DNA of 12,548 nt, taken from an uncultured Erysipelotrichaceae bacterium (lineage in GTDB: Bacteria; Bacillota_I; Bacilli_A; RF39; UBA660). The translations under genes and the position numbers were made by a program. The stretch covers positions 1 through 12,548 of the forward strand of contig CATOOY010000035.1 of the NCBI GenBank assembly GCA_951801995.1, in the 5' to 3' direction. Positions 6,488 to 12,548 of this stretch are shown here, in pieces (the first letter of the stretch is position 1; each line of letters begins with the position of its first letter). The notes under the pieces were generated by a model. It saw only the letters and a list, made by a program, of their open reading frames with translations, was not told the DNA's origin and did no database searches.

Positions 6488-7143
6488 GTAAGACGATATC
6501 CATACCCATAAATCGTATTGATGTGTAGTTTTGGCATTTTTTTACGGAGTCTTCTCACTAAATCATCTACTACTCTATCACTACCAAAATAATCTTCTCC
6601 CCAAACGTATTTTAGTATTTCTTCTCTACTAAATGACTTATTTTTATGATCTAAGAGGAGTAATAATAGATCAAATTCTAAAGTCGTTAAGTTTAATTCT
6701 TTTTCATTTTCTAATACAATACGTTTATCTACATCTATGGTATAGTTTTCATATTCTTTTACATCTGTTATTTTTTTGTAGACTCTTTCTATAATCTTCC
6801 CTACTCTAAGTACTAATTCTTTAGAAGAATAAGGCTTTGTTATATAATCATCACTTCCTAATTCTAAGCCAACAATTTTATCGATGTCTTGGTCTCGTGC
6901 AGATGTAAATATAACGGGTACATCTTTATCTACTTCACGGATTTTTTTGATGAGATCATATCCTGTAATATCATCTCCTAACATAATATCTAAAATCCAT
7001 AAGTGAACTTTTTCTTTTCCTATATAATCTAGTGCATCTTTTCCATTATAGAAGTTTACTACTTCATAGTTTTCACGTTTTAAATAGGATTCAATAAGGT
7101 CATTTAAATTTTTTTCATCTTCCACCAAACAAATTTTGTACAT
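6484..7143 (-). CDS. OmpR/PhoB-family response regulator
   Basis: 219 residues. The receiver domain is at about 1-117, with acidic pocket E8/D9, phospho-acceptor Asp52 (LDIMLGD), Ser81 in FTSA and Lys103 in TKPYSSKEL. The C-terminal winged-helix DNA-binding domain is at about 127-219, with LTTLEFDLLLLLLDHKN, the recognition-helix region RVVDDLVRRLRKK and the terminal wing INTIYGYGYRL. It is first in a two-gene unit with the kinase at 6487. RBS GAGGTG is 5 nt before ATG. The sequence does not name the target genes. Nothing suggests an antibiotic-peptide transporter next door, so the regulon cannot be guessed. Confidence 0.94.
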   Translation of the reverse strand: MYKICLVEDEKNLNDLIESYLKRENYEVVNFYNGKDALDYIGKEKVHLWILDIMLGDDITGYDLIKKIREVDKDVPVIFTSARDQDIDKIVGLELGSDDYITKPYSSKELVLRVGKIIERVYKKITDVKEYENYTIDVDKRIVLENEKELNLTTLEFDLLLLLLDHKNKSFSREEILKYVWGEDYFGSDRVVDDLVRRLRKKMPKLHINTIYGYGYRLT

Positions 7144-7160
7144 TTTTACACCTCGTTAGT

Positions 7161-7189
7161 AGTATAACACTATTTTCTTAATTTTTCTA
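7161..7189 (-). promoter_or_regulatory. Promoter of the two-component operon
   Basis: Minus strand: TAGAAA (7189-7184), 17-nt spacer, TATACT (7166-7161) preceded by an extended TGT. It lies about 18 nt upstream of the regulator's ATG. The rest of the 219-nt gap up to alaS holds the alaS terminator and an orphan GGAGGTGAT at 7277-7285. Confidence 0.6.
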
Positions 7190-7350
7190 CTTGTCACTTC
7201 CCTTCTTTTTTGTTTAGGAGTGTATTTTATTTTTGTTATTATTTTTTATATTTTCGTTCTTCTTTTTTCTTCTTTTATCACCTCCATCTAGTTTCAGTAT
7301 ATAAGATAATTGTGTTAGGATTATGCGTAAAATATGGGAAATTATGGATA

Positions 7351-7375
7351 TAAAAAGAAGACTTATTTGTCTTCT
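7351..7375 (-). terminator. Rho-independent terminator of the alaS operon
   Basis: Minus strand: AGAAGAC (7375-7369), loop AAATAA, GTCTTCT (7362-7356), then TTTTATA. The stem overlaps the end of alaS (stop at 7365-7363) and closes the T-box operon. Confidence 0.87.
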
Positions 7376-9123
7376 AATATGGCTTTTATTCTTCTTACAC
7401 CTGCTGATGATGCTTCTTCTTTCGTTATTTTAAATACTCCTATTTCTTTGGTATTTTGTACATGGGGACCTCCACATAGTTCATGGGAAACATCTCCTAT
7501 ATGATATACAGTTACTTCATCTGGGTATTTTGATATAAACATACATTCTGCCCCAGATGCGATTGCTTCTTCTTTTTTCATTGCTTCTATGTTTACGTCT
7601 AATCCCTCTTCTATCCATTTATTTACTAGGGATTCTACTTTTTTCTTTTCTTCTTCTGTTAGTTTATGATCACATGAAAAATCAAAGCGCATTCTTTCAC
7701 TTGTAATATTGCTTCCTTTTTGATGCACATCTTTACCTATTACTTCTTTTAATGCTGCATTTAAAAGATGGGTAGCTGTATGATATTTTGTTTCTATTTG
7801 TCCATTAGAAGCAAGTCCTCCTTTGAATTTTTCTTTTGCTCCTCTTCTTGACTTTTCTTGGTGTTCTTTAAATTTCATTTGGAAACCTTCTTTATCTACT
7901 TCCATATTATACATACTTGCTTCTTCTATAGTCATTTCTATAGGAAAACCATAGGTATCATACAATTTAAATGCTATATCTTTATTTACGACTTTTTCTT
8001 CTTTATCTACTAATTTATCAAATTCTTTTAAGCCTTTTTCTAAGGTACGAGCAAATTTCTCTTTTTCTATGCGTAATACTTCTAAAATTGCTTCTTTATT
8101 TTTTTCCAGTTCTTTGTAATATTTTTTATATTTTTGAATAATGATATTTACTAATTCTTCTTCAAAATTACTTCTTATATCTAACTCTAGGTTTCTACTG
8201 TATCGAACCATACGACGAATGAGTCTTCTTAAAATGTAGCCTTGATCTGTATTGGATGGTTTTATATTAGCATCGTCTCCTGCTAATATAACAATAGCTC
8301 TTATATGGTCTGCTAAGATACGCATACTTTTCTTATATTTATCATCTTCATAATTTTTTTTAGATAATTCTTCTATTTTATTTATAATATCTTTCCATAT
8401 AGAGGATTGATAATTATCATTCACATTTTCTAGTACAGATGTTATTCTTTCTACTCCCATACCTGTGTCTACATTTTTTGCACTGAGTTCTGTTATATTT
8501 CCTTTTTCATCTTTATAAAATTCCATAAATACATTATTCCAAATTTCAACCCATCTATCATCTTTGGGATCAAATACTTCTGGTACTTTTTCATCACTTC
8601 TAAAATAAAAAATTTCTGTATCAGGACCACAAGGACCTGTTTCTCCTGCTATCCAAAAGTTATCTTCTACTCCTAGGTAGGCGATTCTTTCTTCTTTTAT
8701 TCCCAATTTTTTCCATATATTAGCTGAAATTTCATCTTTTGGTATTTTTCCTTCTCCTTTAAATACTGTTACAGCTATTTTTTCTATTGGAATAGCAAGT
8801 ACTTTGGTCAAAAATTCAAAACTATAAGAAATAGATTCTTCTTTAAAGTAATCTCCTAAACTCCAATTGCCAAGCATCTCAAAAAAGGTATGATGGGTAG
8901 TATCTCCTACTTCTTCTAAATCTACTGTTCGAAAACATTTTTGTACATCGGCAAGTCTTGTTCCACTTGGGTGCTTTTGTCCCAATAAATTAGGAACAAG
9001 TGGTTGCATTCCTGCTGTATTAAATAAGCAACTTGGATCATTTTCAGGTATAACAGGAGCACTTGGAATAATAGTATGTCCTTTTTCTTCAAAAAATTTT
9101 AAAAATTGTTCTTTTATATTCAT
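7363..9123 (-). CDS. alaS: Alanine--tRNA ligase, compact form
   Basis: 586 residues, against roughly 875 for typical bacterial AlaRS. It charges tRNA-Ala and should hydrolyse mischarged Ser/Gly. The class II catalytic core (about 1-240) shows NTAGMQPLVPNLLGQKHP (35-52), the motif 2 stretch THHTFFEMLGNWSLGDYF (76-93) and GMGVERI (221-227). The tRNA-recognition helical part runs to about 435, with YILRRLIRR (296-304). The editing core follows at once, with HTATH (H448, H452) and CGGPH (C550, H554), the four metal ligands of the AlaX/ThrRS editing fold. It ends at GVRRIKAILEDK. The beta-barrel subdomain normally before HTATH, and the oligomerisation/DHHA1 C-Ala region, are missing. The sequence style resembles short AlaRS of candidate-phyla bacteria (from memory). 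Start overlaps the upstream gene by 4 nt (ATGA), with GGAGG 7 nt before ATG. Confidence 0.92.
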   Translation of the reverse strand: MNIKEQFLKFFEEKGHTIIPSAPVIPENDPSCLFNTAGMQPLVPNLLGQKHPSGTRLADVQKCFRTVDLEEVGDTTHHTFFEMLGNWSLGDYFKEESISYSFEFLTKVLAIPIEKIAVTVFKGEGKIPKDEISANIWKKLGIKEERIAYLGVEDNFWIAGETGPCGPDTEIFYFRSDEKVPEVFDPKDDRWVEIWNNVFMEFYKDEKGNITELSAKNVDTGMGVERITSVLENVNDNYQSSIWKDIINKIEELSKKNYEDDKYKKSMRILADHIRAIVILAGDDANIKPSNTDQGYILRRLIRRMVRYSRNLELDIRSNFEEELVNIIIQKYKKYYKELEKNKEAILEVLRIEKEKFARTLEKGLKEFDKLVDKEEKVVNKDIAFKLYDTYGFPIEMTIEEASMYNMEVDKEGFQMKFKEHQEKSRRGAKEKFKGGLASNGQIETKYHTATHLLNAALKEVIGKDVHQKGSNITSERMRFDFSCDHKLTEEEKKKVESLVNKWIEEGLDVNIEAMKKEEAIASGAECMFISKYPDEVTVYHIGDVSHELCGGPHVQNTKEIGVFKITKEEASSAGVRRIKAILEDK

Positions 9124-9674
9124 TTTTCTTCCTCCATTTGTTTATATAATTTTTCTAAACTTTTTTCATAATTTGTTTCATTTTCATTATTTAATATATA
9201 CATATCTGCATAAGCTATGGGTCCTGCTTTATTGGAATTTTCTATTTCTGCTAGATCCCTTTTTATTGCTTCTTTTTTCGTATATTGTCTATCTTTTCTT
9301 TTCTCAATTCTTTCATAACGTATATTTTTATCTGTTATGATAGAAAGTACTTTTATGTCTTTTAATTCTTCCTTTAATATTTTATATTCTTCAAAGGAAT
9401 ATAAACCATCTAGAACTACATTTCCTTTTTCTTTTAATTCTTTTATTTTAGGAAGTAATATTTGCGCTACTACGCCCATTCCATGTTTTTTTCTTAAATT
9501 TTCTCTAAATTCTTGCTCTGTTTTTTTTGTAATAGGTATTTTTTCTTCTTTCATTTTGTCATAAATAACTCCACCAAAATATACTTTTTGATATCCTTTT
9601 TTTTCGAAGAAATCTACAGCTACTGTTTTTCCACTTCCACACATTCCAACTATAGCTAATACTTTATTTTTCAT
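9120..9674 (-). CDS. P-loop kinase-like protein (UPF0200/dephospho-CoA-kinase-like AAA family)
   Basis: 184 residues. Walker A GMCGSGKT (10-17) is followed by a strand-acid segment NVVLDGLYSFEEY (85-97) and an Arg-rich lid RYERIEKRKDRQYTKKEA (119-136) with RD (139-140); near the end GPIAYADMYILNN (151-163) recalls the 'AD..I.N' ending of NMP-kinase-like folds. It is most like the small UPF0200/AAA_18 nucleoside-kinase-like proteins best known from archaea; adenylate kinase or dephospho-CoA kinase activity is unproven. It overlaps the preceding gene by 11 nt and alaS by 4 nt, so it is translationally coupled to both and controlled by the T-box. RBS GGAGAG is 5 nt before ATG. A role linked to alanine or translation is suggested only by context. 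Confidence 0.8.
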   Translation of the reverse strand: MKNKVLAIVGMCGSGKTVAVDFFEKKGYQKVYFGGVIYDKMKEEKIPITKKTEQEFRENLRKKHGMGVVAQILLPKIKELKEKGNVVLDGLYSFEEYKILKEELKDIKVLSIITDKNIRYERIEKRKDRQYTKKEAIKRDLAEIENSNKAGPIAYADMYILNNENETNYEKSLEKLYKQMEEEK

Positions 9675-10206
9675 TTAAACTCTCCTTTATTTCTTTTATT
9701 TGTTCTTCTATATTCTTATTATAAGATACTTTATAATCAAAGTTAGGATAAGTATCTAAATTTGTTTCTGTAATATGGCTTTTTTCTTTTTCTGTTAAAC
9801 TATTTTCTTTTTCATTTTGTATACGAATGGTTACTATTTTATTAAATACTTTTTTAGGGATTTCTATTTCCTCTTTTAATCTAGCATCTGTAATAATAAT
9901 GATATCATAAAAATAAGAATACACTTTTATATCTTCTAACATTCTATTTATTAAAAAGTTTTTTTCTATTTTTTCTTGTAAAAAAGATATTCCAAATTCT
10001 TGCATGAGTGTTCTTGGTTTGTTTTCTTCTTTTCCATCCCAAAAACCTAATTTTTTTATATATTCTTTTAAATAATAAGCATAAGAGAGTTTTATTACTT
10101 TTTTCTCTTGATATTGTTTTTCTAATACATTTGCACATACATCTTTTCCACTTTTGGCTTTTCCAGATAAAATAAATATTCTAGGATTTTTATTTATATA
10201 TTTCAT
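9664..10206 (-). CDS. P-loop protein resembling deoxynucleoside monophosphate kinases
   Basis: 180 residues. Walker A with strand: FILSGKAKSGKD (11-22). RTLMQEFG (65-72), the ITDARLKEEIE segment (105-115) and the late HITETNLDTYPNFDY (144-158) match in order the landmarks of phage and bacterial dNMP-kinase-like proteins (G-x-x-x-x-GK-[DS]; R-x-x-[ML]-Q-x-x-G; [DS]-x-R-x-x-x-E). This suggests a kinase for a (deoxy)nucleotide or a related small molecule. It is the first gene after the T-box leader, with RBS AAGGAG 5 nt before ATG, and its end overlaps the next P-loop gene by 11 nt. The two P-loop proteins differ in sequence and are not recent duplicates. Substrate unknown. Confidence 0.75.
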   Translation of the reverse strand: MKYINKNPRIFILSGKAKSGKDVCANVLEKQYQEKKVIKLSYAYYLKEYIKKLGFWDGKEENKPRTLMQEFGISFLQEKIEKNFLINRMLEDIKVYSYFYDIIIITDARLKEEIEIPKKVFNKIVTIRIQNEKENSLTEKEKSHITETNLDTYPNFDYKVSYNKNIEEQIKEIKESLNEK

Positions 10207-10235
10207 AGTTTCTCCTTTTTTCTATAAAAAAGATA

Positions 10236-10413
10236 CCAAAAACTTTTCTAGGAACGAAAAGCCGTGGTACCATCCTAATTGCTTCTTTTTTTTGATAACG
10301 GGTTTGCCGGTAAGTTTTGCTTACACTCTGAAGTAGCTTTCTAGTAGTTCTTTTGTTCATTTACACCAGACATGAACTCTCTTTGAAAAGATACTACTTT
10401 ACTTTTCTTCTTC
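10236..10413 (-). ncRNA. T-box riboswitch (alanine type) controlling the kinase-kinase-alaS operon
   Basis: Minus strand, 5' to 3'. Stem I: GTAG (10397-10394) pairs CTAC and TCTTTT (10391-10386) pairs AAAAGA; then AGAGAG and hairpin GTTCAT/ATGAAC with TGGTGTAA in its loop, the usual distal elements. The specifier side reads TAGAAAGCTACTTC, with GCT (10337-10335) the likely Ala codon. A GTAAG/CTTAC hairpin follows. The T-box proper is GGATGGTACCACGG (10275-10262), inside GAAGCAATTA...GGCTTTT, which can form the antiterminator. The competing terminator is CTTTTC (10261-10256), loop GTTCCTA, GAAAAG (10248-10243), then TTTTT. Uncharged tRNA-Ala would bind Stem I and the bulge and favour read-through into the three genes. 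Stem I is short. The 5' end overlaps the AI-2E gene's stop; no convincing separate promoter was found. Confidence 0.92.
10238..10261 (-). terminator. Regulated terminator inside the T-box leader
   Basis: Minus strand CTTTTC (10261-10256) / GAAAAG (10248-10243) with a 7-nt loop and TTTTT after it. Its left arm is also needed by the antiterminator (pairing with GAAGC), so the two forms exclude each other. Confidence 0.88.
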
Positions 10414-11559
10414 TTCATTTTCTATATTTAATATTCCATATTTTTCGTCTAAGTATTCTAATACTACTTTACAAATAGAAATAATAGGGGTCGATATAAC
10501 CATACCTATAATACCAAAGAAATGACCAAAAATCAATAGTCCAAGCATGATAGTAACAGGATGCAGTTTGGTAGTTTTACTCATAATAAGTGGTTGAAAG
10601 AAGTTTCCTTCTATAAACTGAATTACAAAGATACAAATGAGGGTTAATATTCCAATTGTTGGACTTTGTGAAAAACCTACGATGACAGCTGGAGCTCCTC
10701 CAATATAAGGTCCTGCATAAGGTATTACATTCGTGATACCACAGAAAAGACCAAAAAGAAGGGGGGCTTTTAATCCTACTAGGAATAAAGCAAGCGAGGT
10801 AACTAGAAAAATTAATGTGGAATCTAGTACTGCTCCTTGTACCCATTTACGTAATGAAATATTGGATTTCGCTATTAATTCTCTTAATGTTTTTTGAAAT
10901 CTTTTTGGGATTATTGTTATAATGGTATCATTGGCATTATCAAAACTGATGAGTAAATAAAAACCTATAATAAGTCCTACTAATATGGTTCCTATTCCTG
11001 ATAAGAATCCTCTTACTACAACTATAGACATTCCTGGAAGTTCGTTTGTTAGATTTGTTCCAAATTCTCCCATTTTCTTGAAAACATCGTTTTGAAAAGA
11101 CTCTACATTGAATCCTTCTATGTTTTCAAAGGATGTGAATATATTTTCTAACCATGTTTTTACTGTTTCTATAATTCCTGGAACACTTTTGGCAAATTCA
11201 TTTATTTGTTCTATTAAAAGTGGGAAAATAGAACCTAGTAAAACAGCTATAATACCTAATAGAAAAACATATGTAATCATGGTTCCTAGACTTCTTCTAA
11301 TTCCTTTTTTATTTAACCATTTTACAAAAGGGTCAAATAGCCAAGCAATTCCAATTCCTATAAAAAGTGGAAATACTATTTTTAATATGGTAATAACAAA
11401 ATTTACTACTTTCCATTCTTTACATACAATTGTAATAATATATATACATGCGATAAAGGCAAGTACATATAAAATTTGGAGTATTTTTTTTCCTAGTGTA
11501 ATTACTTCGTTTAATTCTCTTTTATTGACTTCTTTTTGATTATTTCTTTTTATTAACAT
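10399..11559 (-). CDS. AI-2E family transporter (UPF0118/PerM-like membrane protein)
   Basis: 386 residues of polytopic membrane protein. Hydrophobic segments lie at about 26-45, 54-76, 92-116, 181-205, 244-263, 265-281, 302-321 and 334-362. The long soluble stretch 117-180 between the third and fourth segments is typical. Family signatures are seen in NVIPYAGPYIGGAPA (277-291), FFQPLIMSK near 320-328 and HPVTIMLGLLIFGHFFGIIG (333-352), then a charged tail NEEEEK. Members export varied small molecules or act as ion antiporters; no substrate can be assigned, and the 'AI-2' name does not prove quorum signalling. RBS GAGGTAG precedes ATG 11559. Its last codons form part of the downstream T-box Stem I, and no terminator lies between, so read-through from this gene may feed the riboswitch. 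Confidence 0.9.
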   Translation of the reverse strand: MLIKRNNQKEVNKRELNEVITLGKKILQILYVLAFIACIYIITIVCKEWKVVNFVITILKIVFPLFIGIGIAWLFDPFVKWLNKKGIRRSLGTMITYVFLLGIIAVLLGSIFPLLIEQINEFAKSVPGIIETVKTWLENIFTSFENIEGFNVESFQNDVFKKMGEFGTNLTNELPGMSIVVVRGFLSGIGTILVGLIIGFYLLISFDNANDTIITIIPKRFQKTLRELIAKSNISLRKWVQGAVLDSTLIFLVTSLALFLVGLKAPLLFGLFCGITNVIPYAGPYIGGAPAVIVGFSQSPTIGILTLICIFVIQFIEGNFFQPLIMSKTTKLHPVTIMLGLLIFGHFFGIIGMVISTPIISICKVVLEYLDEKYGILNIENEEEEK

Positions 11560-11577
11560 AGTATCTACCTCTTTTTT

Positions 11578-11605
11578 ATTATATCATTCTTTTTTAGAAT
11601 GACAA
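11578..11605 (-). promoter_or_regulatory. Promoter of the AI-2E transporter gene with operator-like dyad
   Basis: Minus strand: TTGTCA (11605-11600), 16-nt spacer, TATAAT (11583-11578) with TGA before the -10. The spacer is filled by an inverted repeat, TCATTCT-AAAAA-AGAATGA (11602-11584), which shares bases with the -35. A bound dimer there would block RNA polymerase. Confidence 0.72.
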
Positions 11606-11625
11606 TATACTTTACTTTTATTTAC

Positions 11626-11651
11626 ATAAAAAGAATCTAATAAAAGATTCT
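11626..11651 (-). terminator. Terminator of the tail-collar gene
   Basis: Minus strand AGAATCT (11651-11645), loop TTTATT, AGATTCT (11638-11632), then TTTTATG. It separates the tail-collar gene from the AI-2E promoter. Confidence 0.8.
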
Positions 11652-11665
11652 AAATATACATTTTT

Positions 11666-12548
11666 TTAATACTTTATACAGTATAGTACTGATGTATTGG
11701 TAGGACGGGATGTGTAAAGCATTGGGAGTGCATAGGGATGCGTATACATTTGCTCGGTTGTACCACCTAACCATGCTTTTGTTGTTGTTTGTATAGTTTT
11801 ATCTACTTTCTTTATTTCAATGTTAGAATTTACTGAGGATTTTAGAGCAATAGTATTGCTCATTCCTATCATACCACCTGCATGTTCGGTAGCATCTTGA
11901 TGTACTCCTACACTTGTTCCACTTCCCTGGTTTGCATGACTATTCGTACCTGTTCCTCTTAGAAATTCTCCTCTTAAATCAGGTACTGCAAAAGTAGTAC
12001 TTCCATTTCCTCCATAATAATTATATCTTCCAAATCCACTTTTGATGGCATTTGCTAAATCTGGATAATCATTTATATTATATGTTTTTCCATCACATGG
12101 TAAATATCCTTCTGGTACACTTGTACCTCCTAAATAAGATATGACTGTTCCTGGCATTACTTTCTTCTTTTCAAGTGTTGTTACTTGTGTTTTTAGTGTA
12201 TTTTTCTCTTGTTCTAATACAACCACTTTTTCTTCTAAGGCTTTTACTCTTTCTTCGAAAGCATCTTTATTGTCTGTTATTTCTCCTGTTTCACTATTTA
12301 TGTTGCAGTTTGTATCTTTTAAGGTTACTTTTAGTTCAGATACACTTTTACAGGCACAGTACTTATCATTACATATTCCTACTGCTGTATTTCCATTTGG
12401 GTGGATTTGCAATATTCCTGCTTTAGGTACTTTTCCTGTGAATTTTAGTATTTTTGTATTATCTTTTTCTAATATAAATTTCCCTTCACTTACTTTGAAA
12501 TCATATCTTTCTGTTTCATCTTTTTTAGACATTTCTTCCATGTAATAT
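11666..12548 (-). CDS. Tail-collar-domain protein with pilin-like N-terminal part (5' end outside the window)
   Basis: Numbering is from the in-frame Met at 12541 (291 residues to the stop). The frame stays open upstream: codons 12547-12542 encode Tyr-Tyr, and no RBS is visible there, so the gene probably starts outside the window. Residues 1-85 (FKVSEGKFILEKDNTKILKF, then GKVPKAGILQIHPNG and NDKYCACKS with paired Cys) resemble the C-terminal half of type IV pilin-like proteins in low-GC Bacillota, where 'YYAEN' precedes such a segment. Residues about 92-127 are a heptad-rich coiled coil. Residues about 129-200 are a phage tail collar domain: VPEGYLPCDGKTYNINDYPDL and FAVPDLRGEFLRGTG. The rest is Gly/Thr/Ser/His-rich, ending in TSVLYCIKY. 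This suggests a surface or pilus-tip adhesin rather than a virion part, since no other phage gene is near. Confidence 0.8.
   Translation of the reverse strand, partial: YYMEEMSKKDETERYDFKVSEGKFILEKDNTKILKFTGKVPKAGILQIHPNGNTAVGICNDKYCACKSVSELKVTLKDTNCNINSETGEITDNKDAFEERVKALEEKVVVLEQEKNTLKTQVTTLEKKKVMPGTVISYLGGTSVPEGYLPCDGKTYNINDYPDLANAIKSGFGRYNYYGGNGSTTFAVPDLRGEFLRGTGTNSHANQGSGTSVGVHQDATEHAGGMIGMSNTIALKSSVNSNIEIKKVDKTIQTTTKAWLGGTTEQMYTHPYALPMLYTSRPTNTSVLYCIKY

Noticed and set aside
7246..7287. Minus-strand 13-residue frame (MEVIKEEKRRTKI) starting at ATG 7287
   Set aside because: The strong SD lies inside its own codons 2-4, and nothing like an RBS precedes its ATG.
10333..10345. AGC (Ser) read one position earlier as the T-box specifier in AGAAAGCTAC
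   Set aside because: GCT followed by A fits the usual specifier-purine context and agrees with alaS in the operon, so Ala is preferred; exact register needs structure modelling.
11108..11539. 143-codon plus-strand frame opposite the AI-2E transporter gene
   Set aside because: Antisense shadow of a clear membrane protein family member; no promoter or RBS.
12141..12545. 134-codon plus-strand frame opposite the tail-collar gene
   Set aside because: Ser/Phe/Val-rich translation typical of an antisense shadow; no RBS, and the minus-strand frame has recognisable domains.
11666..12548. Prophage remnant at the right edge, suggested by the tail collar domain
   Set aside because: No other phage gene, integrase or attachment site is seen, codon use matches the neighbours, and the N-terminal part looks pilin-like.

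Overview
The window is strongly AT-rich and reads as chromosome of a low-GC member of the Bacillota (Bacilli or Clostridia side), probably an uncultured gut-type lineage. Supporting signs are a Gram-positive-type DnaE replicase, a PrsA-like lipoprotein foldase, strong AGGAGG ribosome-binding sites, extended -10 sigma-A promoters, a T-box riboswitch, and a pair of tiny membrane proteins of the YjcZ-like kind found in endospore formers. The exact lineage cannot be fixed from the sequence. No rRNA, tRNA, CRISPR array or insertion sequence is visible.

Layout. The left edge (2-223) is the 3' end of an unrecognised plus-strand gene. Next, on the minus strand, comes a two-gene cassette (386-649) of tiny membrane proteins with a mother-cell sigma-K-like promoter and its own terminator. 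Divergent from it is a plus-strand prsA-like lipoprotein gene (794-1753). dnaE (1880-4801, minus) and rpmB (4996-5181, plus) diverge from a shared AT-rich intergenic region. Facing rpmB is a minus-strand two-component system: response regulator (6484-7143) then histidine kinase (5222-6487), overlapping by 4 nt.

From 10413 down to 7363 lies a minus-strand operon. A T-box leader with a GCU (Ala) candidate specifier is followed by a dNMP-kinase-like P-loop protein, a second P-loop kinase-like protein, and a compact alaS. These genes overlap by 11 and 4 nt, so two nucleotide-binding proteins of unknown role appear to be controlled by tRNA-Ala charging together with the synthetase. The 5' strand of T-box Stem I overlaps the last codons of the upstream AI-2E-family transporter gene (10399-11559). 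That gene has its own promoter, with an inverted repeat set between -35 and -10. The right edge (11666-12548, minus) is a gene open at its 5' end. It joins a domain resembling the C-terminal part of Gram-positive type IV pilin-like proteins, a coiled coil and a phage tail collar domain.

Most striking points: the apparent pilin-like/tail-collar fusion; the short AlaRS that seems to lack the beta-barrel subdomain and everything after the editing core, yet sits under an Ala-type T-box; the T-box overlap with an upstream reading frame; and the tiny Cys-rich membrane protein cassette.
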